DNA of 64,000 nucleotides from an uncultured Rhizobiaceae bacterium. GTDB lineage: Bacteria; Pseudomonadota; Alphaproteobacteria; Rhizobiales; Rhizobiaceae. The position numbers were made by a program, and so were the translations under genes. Shown here in pieces: positions 15,166-22,677 of the stretch. The notes beneath the pieces were generated by a model. That model was given only the letters and a program-made list of their open reading frames with translations. It did no database searches and was not told where the DNA came from. The DNA lies in contig CATQIJ010000010.1 of the NCBI GenBank assembly GCA_958296345.1, positions 62,001 through 126,000 of the forward strand, in the 5' to 3' direction. How positions within the stretch are numbered: position 1 is the stretch's first letter; every line of letters starts with the position of its first letter.

Positions 15166-17141
15166 TTGCTGAACTTGGACATTATACACTTGTACTTGCA
15201 CTTGCTTTAACAGTCGTTCAATCGGTTGTGCCGTTTTGGGGTGCGCGAACAGGTGATGAAGTTCTTATGGCTTCAGGAACAACATCCGCTATAGCAGGAT
15301 TCCTTTCTTTGGGTCTTTCTTTTGCGGCTTTAACTTATGCTTATGTAACTTCTGATTTTTCACTGGCGAATGTTTGGCAAAATTCCCATTCGGATCAGCC
15401 TACACTTTATAAAGTAACAGGTGTTTGGGGGAACCATGAAGGCTCCATGCTTTTATGGGTTTTAATCCTGACCCTCTTTTCTGCACTGCTAGCTCTATTT
15501 GCCACAAATCTTCCTTCTCGATTAAAAGCTGATGTTTTAGCAGTTCAAGGGTGGGTGACTTTAGCATTTTTATTGTTCATTCTTTTCACTTCCAATCCAT
15601 TTGAGCGCTTACCGCAAGTTCCGGTTGAAGGTCGTGATCTAAATCCAATTCTGCAGGATATAGGATTGGCGATTCATCCACCTCTTTTATATGTTGGGTA
15701 CGTTGGTTTCTCACTGACTTTTTCATTCGCTGTAGCAGCGATGATTTCTGGTCGTATTGATGGTGCTTGGGCGCGATATGTTAGGCCTTGGGCTCTTGTT
15801 GCTTGGGTGTTTCTGACTGCTGGAATTGCAATGGGATCTTATTGGGCTTATTACGAACTTGGTTGGGGGGGCTGGTGGTTCTGGGATCCTGTTGAGAACG
15901 CATCTTTCATGCCTTGGCTTGTTGGGACTGCACTTATCCATTCAGCTTTGGTTATGGAAAAGCGTGACGCTTTAAAAATATGGACAATCCTATTAGCGCT
16001 TCTAACTTTTTCATTATCATTGTTGGGAACATTTATTGTTCGGTCTGGCGTACTGACGTCAGTACATAGTTTTGCATCTGATCCTACTCGTGGTGTCTTC
16101 ATATTAACAATACTATTAATCTTCATTGGTGGCTCACTAACACTTTTCGCCATTCGAGCGAATGTTCTTCAGCAAGGTGGATTGTTTCAACCAATTTCCA
16201 GAGAAGGAGCTCTTGTTTTTAACAATTTGTTCTTAACGGTATCATGCGCAACAGTTATTCTTGGAACATTATATCCATTATTTTTAGAAGCGTTAGACGG
16301 TTCAAAAATATCCGTAGGGCCTCCTTTTTTCAATCTGACATTCGGCCCATTAATGGTGCCGTTATTATTAGCCATTCCTTTCGGGCCGTTAATGTCCTGG
16401 AAGCGGGCTGATTTACTACCGGTATTGCAACGTTTATATTCCATTGCAGGTGCATCTATATTTTGTATTATTTTGATACTTGCATTTACAGAAGAGGGGC
16501 CAGTCTTAGCGTCCTTTGCAATAGGTCTTGGCGTTTGGGTAATGCTTGGAAGTTTAGCGGAGTTATTTCAACGCTCTAGCTTGCCAAAGGTTGGGCTTAA
16601 AACCGCAATTGCAAGGCTAATTGGCTTGCCAAAAGCAACATGGGGAACAGCCTTTGCACATTTTGGTGTTGGCCTTATGGTGCTTGGGATAGTTGGAGCC
16701 ACTGCATTTAGTGATGAAAAGAGTATTGCAGCACTTAAAGGTGACGCTGTAGAGATAGCTGGGTTTACCTTAACTCATGCAGGTGCAGAACGAGAACAAG
16801 GCCCCAATTATATTCAAGACACTTTATTGGTTTCAGTAAGTCGTGGTGGGGTGGAAGAATTAAAATTAAAACCTGCAAAAAGATTCTATACAGGGCATGG
16901 AAGCGCAACTACTGAAGCTTCAATTAAAACTTATTGGTTTTCGCAACTGTATGTTTCTGTAGGAGACACAGACGATCAAGGTAGAACTGTTTTACGTGTA
17001 TGGTGGAAATCACAAGTATTATTTGTTTGGTTAGGTCCTATTCTAATGGCATTCGGTGGATGTTTGTCGTTGTCTGATAGACGCTTAAGAGTAGGGGCTC
17101 CTAAAACGTCGAAAGTAAAACGTGAGTTATCTAATGCGTAA
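15162..17141 (+). CDS. ccmF: Haem lyase subunit CcmF
   Basis: This large polytopic membrane protein (659 residues, about 14-15 segments) transfers haem from CcmE to apocytochrome c. The tryptophan-rich WWD signature is present (GWGGWWFWDPVENASFMPW, about 228-246), as are the conserved VWGNHEGSMLLW and IHPPLLYVGYVG stretches. Its length is normal. It overlaps ccmE at the start and ccmH at the end. Confidence 0.97.
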   Translation: MIAELGHYTLVLALALTVVQSVVPFWGARTGDEVLMASGTTSAIAGFLSLGLSFAALTYAYVTSDFSLANVWQNSHSDQPTLYKVTGVWGNHEGSMLLWVLILTLFSALLALFATNLPSRLKADVLAVQGWVTLAFLLFILFTSNPFERLPQVPVEGRDLNPILQDIGLAIHPPLLYVGYVGFSLTFSFAVAAMISGRIDGAWARYVRPWALVAWVFLTAGIAMGSYWAYYELGWGGWWFWDPVENASFMPWLVGTALIHSALVMEKRDALKIWTILLALLTFSLSLLGTFIVRSGVLTSVHSFASDPTRGVFILTILLIFIGGSLTLFAIRANVLQQGGLFQPISREGALVFNNLFLTVSCATVILGTLYPLFLEALDGSKISVGPPFFNLTFGPLMVPLLLAIPFGPLMSWKRADLLPVLQRLYSIAGASIFCIILILAFTEEGPVLASFAIGLGVWVMLGSLAELFQRSSLPKVGLKTAIARLIGLPKATWGTAFAHFGVGLMVLGIVGATAFSDEKSIAALKGDAVEIAGFTLTHAGAEREQGPNYIQDTLLVSVSRGGVEELKLKPAKRFYTGHGSATTEASIKTYWFSQLYVSVGDTDDQGRTVLRVWWKSQVLFVWLGPILMAFGGCLSLSDRRLRVGAPKTSKVKRELSNA

Positions 17142-17595
17142 GCTGTTATTGTTTGTCTTCATAATGTTTGGTTTTGTATCTCAGGTGCATGCTGTAAATC
17201 CTGATGAAGTGCTTGATGATGTGGTACTAGAACAACGCGCTCGCTCACTTTCAACTGGCATTAGGTGTCTTGTATGCCAAAATCAATCCATAGATGATTC
17301 TGATGCGCAACTAGCAAGAGATTTAAGAATACTTGTTAGAGAGAAATTAGTTGAAGGTTTAATAGACGAGCAAATCTTAGAATATTTAGTTGTTCGTTAT
17401 GGTGAGTTTGTTTTGTTAAAGCCAAGGCTAAATAATCAAACACTGCTACTTTGGATATTGCCAATATTAGCGCTTATAATTGGTGCTGTTTTCGCTTTAA
17501 AGACACTAGGAAACTCAAAGCGAAAAAAAATCAACCAAGTAAATCAGTTGACTAAAGAGGAGCAAGAAAAACTTAGTAAAATTCTTAGTGATTGA
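17134..17595 (+). CDS. ccmH: Cytochrome c maturation thiol reductant CcmH
   Basis: This CcmH/CycL protein reduces apocytochrome cysteines. It has a signal sequence, then the RCLVCQNQSI redox motif (the family's LRCxxCQ) and one C-terminal transmembrane segment (LLLWILPILALIIGAVFAL). I chose the ATG at 17134 (MRKLLLFV), which gives a proper signal peptide and an 8-base overlap with ccmF. A GTG at 17122 would add four residues. It is the last gene of the ccm operon. Confidence 0.93.
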   Translation: MRKLLLFVFIMFGFVSQVHAVNPDEVLDDVVLEQRARSLSTGIRCLVCQNQSIDDSDAQLARDLRILVREKLVEGLIDEQILEYLVVRYGEFVLLKPRLNNQTLLLWILPILALIIGAVFALKTLGNSKRKKINQVNQLTKEEQEKLSKILSD

Positions 17596-17651
17596 CTTGT
17601 GACTTTCCTCATTGTGGGTAACGTGTTTCTATAAAACAAAGGAGCACAGTT

Positions 17652-18881
17652 ATGAACAATACTACTCAACGCGTAGATTTTGATGGAAGCCATGGGTCTA
17701 AACTCTCTGCTAGATTAGATATTCCTGCTGGCGCCATAAAAGCCTATGCTATTTTTGCTCATTGCTTTACTTGCTCAAAAGATCTTCACGCGACAAAAAG
17801 AATATCAGCTGAGCTTGCTCGCCAAGGTATTGCTGTTTTGCGTTTTGACTTTACAGGACTTGGAAATAGTAAAGGTGACTTTGCCTCAACTAACTTTTCG
17901 TCAAACCGGGAAGATCTGATTGTAGCCGCAAATTATTTACGTGAGAATTTTGAAGCACCTAGTTTGCTAATTGGTCATTCTTTAGGGGGAGCTGCAGTTC
18001 TTTCAATCGCGTCAGAAATTCCAGAGGTAAAGGCTATTGCAACAGTTGGAGCACCTTCTGAAGCTAAGCATGTAGTGCATAATTTTGGCGTCAAAATTGA
18101 TGAAATACAAAATGCAGGAGAAGCAACTGTTTCATTAGGTGGTAGAGACTTCTCAATTCGAAAACAGTTTTTGGACGACCTTGAAGCAAATGACGTACTA
18201 GAAAAAGTGGCCAAGCTAAAGAAACCACTTCTTGTTCTGCATTCTCCAGTTGATCAGACCGTTGGTGTTGAAATTGCAACTCAGATATTTGTTGCAGCTA
18301 ATCACCCAAAGAGTTTTGTATCTTTAGATAATGCGGATCATCTAGTAACAAATAATCAAGATGCTGACTTTGTAGCTTCAATCATATCTGCTTGGGCAAT
18401 ACGGTATATTTCCAATAACTCTCAATCTGATGAAGCAGATACATCCAATGATGTTATTATTTCTGAGACTGGGCTTGGAAAATTTCAAAACAAAATTACG
18501 GCAGGTAAGCATCAAATGTTGGGTGATGAACCTGCCTCGGTTGGCGGATTAGATAGTGGTCCATCCCCATATGATTATCGAGCGGCAGCATTGGGAACAT
18601 GTACCTCCATGACAATACGAATGTATGCCGACTTTAAAAAGTACGACGTTGGCAAAATTTCTGTTGCTGTATCACATAAGAAAATTCACGCTGCAGATTG
18701 TCTAGAGTGCACAGATGATGAACGCACTGGCGGTGGTAAAATTGATGTTTTTGAACGGAAAATAGAAGTTGAGAGGCTTGAAAATGAAGAATTAGCTGAA
18801 AAGCTTCTTACAATTGCTGATAAATGCCCAGTTCATAAAACCTTAGAAAAAGGTGCTAAAGTAGAGACGCACATCAAATAG
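17652..18881 (+). CDS. Alpha/beta-hydrolase fused to OsmC-type domain
   Basis: The 409-residue protein has two domains. The N-terminal alpha/beta hydrolase (about 1-255) shows the nucleophile elbow GHSLGG, with later Asp (SPVDQTVG) and His (NADHLVT) as likely triad members. The C-terminal OsmC/Ohr-like domain (about 270-409) has Cys in LGTCTSMT and in DKCPVHKTL, the pair used in peroxide reduction. Such fusions are known in proteobacteria but their substrate is not. It sits between ccmH and degP, with a ribosome-binding site (AAGGAG) 5' of the ATG. Confidence 0.9.
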   Translation: MNNTTQRVDFDGSHGSKLSARLDIPAGAIKAYAIFAHCFTCSKDLHATKRISAELARQGIAVLRFDFTGLGNSKGDFASTNFSSNREDLIVAANYLRENFEAPSLLIGHSLGGAAVLSIASEIPEVKAIATVGAPSEAKHVVHNFGVKIDEIQNAGEATVSLGGRDFSIRKQFLDDLEANDVLEKVAKLKKPLLVLHSPVDQTVGVEIATQIFVAANHPKSFVSLDNADHLVTNNQDADFVASIISAWAIRYISNNSQSDEADTSNDVIISETGLGKFQNKITAGKHQMLGDEPASVGGLDSGPSPYDYRAAALGTCTSMTIRMYADFKKYDVGKISVAVSHKKIHAADCLECTDDERTGGGKIDVFERKIEVERLENEELAEKLLTIADKCPVHKTLEKGAKVETHIK

Positions 18882-18999
18882 GTTGTATCTAACATTACGG
18901 AAGTTTAATTTTTTGTCCATAAAACTGTAATCTGCGAGTGTCCATATTGGTTCTAACAGCAAACGAAATGTTTGTGTGATACACAATGAGGAACTTCAA

Positions 19000-20478
19000 A
19001 TGAATACAAAATCATCTTCACCAAAAAATTTCCGTAACGTATTACTTGCATCAGCAATGGCATTTGGTGTTGCAGGATACGCTACAGGCCAAACAAATCT
19101 TCTTTCTATTACACCGTCTTATGCGGATGCAGTAAAAGTCCAAGCACCAGCAACCTTCTCTTTTGGAGATGTTGTTGAAGCTGTTTCTCCTGCCGTTGTG
19201 AGTGTTCGTGTAGAACAAACTATCCAACCTGCAAGCGCTGAAGGTGATTTTCAGTTTGATCGTCGTGGGCGCGAATTTTTAGAGAAGTTTTTCAATAATG
19301 GTCAACGCGGGGGTAATCGAGATTTTCGTAATGGACAACGTCCACGTAAGGGCAACTCACAAGGTTCAGGTTTTTTTGTTTCAGAAGATGGTTACCTCGT
19401 AACAAATAATCATGTGATTGATGGTGGTTCTAAATTCACTGTGGTGCTATCTGATGGTGAAGAGTTGGAAGCCTCTTTAATTGGTGCTGACCCAAGAACG
19501 GACCTTGCTGTTCTTAAAGTAGAGGCAACTGAAAAATTCACCTACGTAGACTTTGGCACAAACCGCCCTCGCACTGGTGATTGGGTCGTTGCTGTTGGCA
19601 ATCCCTTTGGTCTTGGTGGTACTGTAACAGCAGGTATTGTTTCTGCTCATGGTCGTGATATTGGCTCAAGCCGTTACGATGACTTCATCCAAATTGATGC
19701 TGCAGTAAATAAAGGTAATTCTGGCGGCCCAACATTTAACTTAAGCGGTGAAGTTATTGGTGTGAATACAGCCATCTTCTCCCCATCGGGGGGGAATGTT
19801 GGAATAGCATTCGCCGTTCCAGCAAAACTTGCTGATGAAGTAGTAGCGGATCTTATTCAAAATGGTTCTGTCACCCGTGGTTGGCTCGGTGTACAAATTC
19901 AGCCAGTAACAGCTGAGATATCTGAATCTCTTGGATTAGATATAAAAGAAGGCGCAATTGTCACTTCCCCTCAAGATGGAAGCCCTGCGGCATTAGCCGG
20001 AATTGAGGCTGGTGATGTTATTGCTGCAGTGGATGATAAGACTGTTAAAAGTCCAAAAGAGCTTGCACGTATAATTGCAGATTATGAGCCAAATTCAAAA
20101 ATCAGTTTAAAAATTTGGCGTGATGGTAATGATCAAGATGTATCAGTGACACTAGGTGAATTGGAGGAAACCCAAGTTGCTAATAATGTGGCAACTCAAG
20201 ATAGCAAGAAGCGTAACTTAAAACGCCTTGGCCTCAAACTTGAAGAAACATCTGATGGCATTACAGTGCTTGATGTACGTCCTGGTAGTAAAGCAGAAGA
20301 GCGTGGTTTACGCGCTGGCGATGTTATAATCTCCGTAAATGGCGATGATGTAACAAGCTTAAAAGGGTTGCGCAGCAGAATGAAATCAGCTCGTAATGCA
20401 GGACGAAAATCAGCTCTTCTTGAGGTGCGTCGTCAGGATAGAACGGTATTTGTCCCCGTTCCAGTCAAACGAGGATAA
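19000..20478 (+). CDS. degP: Periplasmic Do-family serine protease DegP
   Basis: This HtrA/DegP protease-chaperone for misfolded envelope proteins has a signal peptide (residues 1 to about 40, ending SYADA). A trypsin-like domain carries His in VTNNHVIDGG, Asp in DPRTDLAVLK and Ser in NKGNSGGPTF. Two PDZ domains follow (about 300-385 and 410-490). I start at the ATG at 19000 because GAGGA lies eight bases upstream; a GTG at 18976 is less likely. Two hairpins follow the gene. Confidence 0.95.
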   Translation: MNTKSSSPKNFRNVLLASAMAFGVAGYATGQTNLLSITPSYADAVKVQAPATFSFGDVVEAVSPAVVSVRVEQTIQPASAEGDFQFDRRGREFLEKFFNNGQRGGNRDFRNGQRPRKGNSQGSGFFVSEDGYLVTNNHVIDGGSKFTVVLSDGEELEASLIGADPRTDLAVLKVEATEKFTYVDFGTNRPRTGDWVVAVGNPFGLGGTVTAGIVSAHGRDIGSSRYDDFIQIDAAVNKGNSGGPTFNLSGEVIGVNTAIFSPSGGNVGIAFAVPAKLADEVVADLIQNGSVTRGWLGVQIQPVTAEISESLGLDIKEGAIVTSPQDGSPAALAGIEAGDVIAAVDDKTVKSPKELARIIADYEPNSKISLKIWRDGNDQDVSVTLGELEETQVANNVATQDSKKRNLKRLGLKLEETSDGITVLDVRPGSKAEERGLRAGDVIISVNGDDVTSLKGLRSRMKSARNAGRKSALLEVRRQDRTVFVPVPVKRG

Positions 20479-20485
20479 CTATTTT

Positions 20486-20517
20486 CATCCTTCTTTATCC
20501 CCCTCCAAAGAAGGATG
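20486..20517 (+). terminator. Hairpin after degP
   Basis: CATCCTTCTTT (20486-20496) and AAAGAAGGATG (20507-20517) are perfect 11-bp complements with a 10-nt loop. It has no T-tract but is followed directly by a second hairpin. Confidence 0.5.
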
Positions 20518-20523
20518 TCACTT

Positions 20524-20560
20524 GCGGCAGACTGTTTCCCCAATAGTCTGCCGCTATTTT
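20524..20560 (+). terminator. Terminator after degP
   Basis: GCGGCAGACT (20524-20533) pairs perfectly with AGTCTGCCGC (20545-20554), followed by a T-rich stretch (TATTTT). It separates degP from the response regulator gene. Confidence 0.7.
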
Positions 20561-20596
20561 CTTTCCATAACCCACTAACTTGTATAAATTTGTCCT

Positions 20597-21283
20597 ATGA
20601 AGATATTAATTGTTGAAGATGATGAAGAGGCTGCAAAGTTCTTGATAAAAGGCTTTGGTGAAGCAGGGCATAACCCTATTCATGCTGCAGATGGTGAAAC
20701 GGGCTTGCACCTTGCAAAAACTGAGCAGTTTGATGTTTTGGTACTAGATAGAATGCTATCAAAACTTGATGGCTTAAGCCTATTAAAAGAAGTAAGAGCG
20801 CAGGGTGATAATACCCCGGCTCTCATACTGTCGGCTCTTGGTGCTGTTGACGATAGAGTGGAGGGGCTACGCTCTGGTAGTGATGATTATTTAACAAAGC
20901 CTTATGCATTCTCGGAACTTCTTGCTCGCATTGAAGTATTAGCCAAGCGTACAGGCAATGATGATAATGATACATTACTTAAAGTAGGTGAGCTCGAGCT
21001 TGATAGGCTATCGCGCGAGGTTCGTCGCGAAGGGCGAAAACTCTTGTTGCAGCCACGTGAGTTTAGACTTCTTGCATACTTGATGAAAAACGCCGGTACA
21101 GTTGTAACAAGAACCATGTTGCTTGAAAAAGTTTGGGACTATCATTTTGATCCTCAAACTAATGTGATTGATGTGCATATATCGCGCCTTAGAGGCAAAA
21201 TTGATAAAGACTTTGATGAACCTATGCTCTTAACCATTCGTGGTGCCGGCTATAAACTGCAAGAACCAGAAAATACAAATTGA
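20597..21283 (+). CDS. OmpR/PhoB-family response regulator
   Basis: The 228-residue protein has a receiver domain with N-terminal EDDEE, Asp in VLVLDRMLSKLDG and Lys in YLTKPYAF, and a winged-helix domain with FRLLAYLMKN and VIDVHISRLRGKID. It forms a pair with the kinase behind it. The stop TGA overlaps the kinase ATG by one base. The position after degP fits an envelope-stress or metal-responsive pair in related genomes, but the signal is unknown. Confidence 0.9.
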   Translation: MKILIVEDDEEAAKFLIKGFGEAGHNPIHAADGETGLHLAKTEQFDVLVLDRMLSKLDGLSLLKEVRAQGDNTPALILSALGAVDDRVEGLRSGSDDYLTKPYAFSELLARIEVLAKRTGNDDNDTLLKVGELELDRLSREVRREGRKLLLQPREFRLLAYLMKNAGTVVTRTMLLEKVWDYHFDPQTNVIDVHISRLRGKIDKDFDEPMLLTIRGAGYKLQEPENTN

Positions 21284-22677
21284 TGTTTGCTAAAGTAACT
21301 TCTTTATTTTGTGTTACGGCCGTCAGGCTTTCAATTATCTACACGCTTATTTTTGGTATCCTTGCCGTAGGAATTGTATTTTACATGACGGGAGCTACGG
21401 TGAACGTTTTGAGAGAACGATACCAAGTCTCAATTGATACTGAAGTTACTGGTCTTGCTCGTATTTATAAAAGAGGTGGTGTTAACTCATTAATCAGAAC
21501 GTTGGATCGACGGGCACGAGCACCTGGTGCTAATCTTTATATAGTTGCCAATCCACAAGGTGAAATTATTGCGGGTAACGTCCCTCAAATGCAGAATGGC
21601 ATTATGCGAAAAATTGGGTGGACGCTTAGACCGTTCAAATATGAACGGTTTGATGATGAGAGTAATACAGAACACCGTGCGATAGCGCGTGTACTTGAAG
21701 TGCCAAATGGAATGCGAGTTTTGGTTGGCCGTGATGTGAGCGAATATGAAGGGTTTAGAGAAATTGTCGGGCGTGGTTTTAAGTTAGCTTTAGGAACAAT
21801 GGTTGCTCTTGGTTTGCTAACTTGGTTCTTTGTGGGACGCGGAGCGCTGAAGCGAATTGATCAAGTTTCAAAGTCATCGAGACGCATCATGGGCGGTGAT
21901 AAATCAGAACGCCTACCTGTTACTGGAACTCACGATGAGTTCGATCGTCTATCTGAAAACCTCAATCATATGTTAGATCAAATAAACCATCTTGATGATG
22001 GAGTTAAGCAAATGTCAGATAATATTGCTCATGATCTTAAAACTCCAATTACTAGACTTAGAAATAAAGCAGAAGAAGCTTTTTCATTAAAAAACAAACC
22101 GGAAGAACAACAAGATAAGATTGCCGATATTATTGATGACTGTGATGGGATAGTAAAAACCTTTGACGCATTACTCATGATCTCAAGGGTAGAGTCTGGT
22201 TCAACAGTGGCAAAACTTGAACCTCTTAATGCAACAGATATTTTGACGGATGTTTATGAACTCTATGAGGCATTAGTTGAGGATGAAAATAAGGTATTAA
22301 ACATTATGTTGTCCTTACCAAATACCCTTAAAATCATGGGAAATCGCGAACTTCTCTCACAAGCTATTTCTAATTTAATTGATAATGCGGTAAAGTACGG
22401 TGGTAGTGAGATCACGCTCTTAAGTGAGCTTAATCAAAATCAACTCCTAATTAAAATTATCGACAATGGAGATGGTATAGATGAAGACGATCGCGCTAAA
22501 GTAGTTAAACGATTTGTGAGGATTGATAAGTCACGTAACAAGTCAGGAAATGGATTAGGACTGTCATTAGTGAAGGCAATTACTGAAATGCATAAAGGCA
22601 AATTTGAACTTAAAGGCAATAACCCTGGGTTAATTGCTGTTTTAAAAATTCCTGTTTTAGATCAATATGATGCATAG
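21283..22677 (+). CDS. Sensor histidine kinase, partner of the preceding regulator
   Basis: The approximately 464-residue membrane kinase has transmembrane segments near residues 14-36 and 165-185. Between them lies a periplasmic region and after them a HAMP domain. The H box is MSDNIAHDLKTPITRLRNKAEEA. The HATPase carries NLIDNAVKYG, DNGDGI and GNGLGLSLV. I use the ATG at 21283 (TGATG junction with the regulator); a TTG three bases earlier is possible. The 3' end overlaps glnE, so regulator, kinase and glnE may form one transcript. Confidence 0.9.
   Translation: MFAKVTSLFCVTAVRLSIIYTLIFGILAVGIVFYMTGATVNVLRERYQVSIDTEVTGLARIYKRGGVNSLIRTLDRRARAPGANLYIVANPQGEIIAGNVPQMQNGIMRKIGWTLRPFKYERFDDESNTEHRAIARVLEVPNGMRVLVGRDVSEYEGFREIVGRGFKLALGTMVALGLLTWFFVGRGALKRIDQVSKSSRRIMGGDKSERLPVTGTHDEFDRLSENLNHMLDQINHLDDGVKQMSDNIAHDLKTPITRLRNKAEEAFSLKNKPEEQQDKIADIIDDCDGIVKTFDALLMISRVESGSTVAKLEPLNATDILTDVYELYEALVEDENKVLNIMLSLPNTLKIMGNRELLSQAISNLIDNAVKYGGSEITLLSELNQNQLLIKIIDNGDGIDEDDRAKVVKRFVRIDKSRNKSGNGLGLSLVKAITEMHKGKFELKGNNPGLIAVLKIPVLDQYDA

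Noticed and set aside
17122-17133. GTG start for ccmH
   Set aside because: The ATG at 17134 gives a standard signal peptide; the GTG adds four residues without support.
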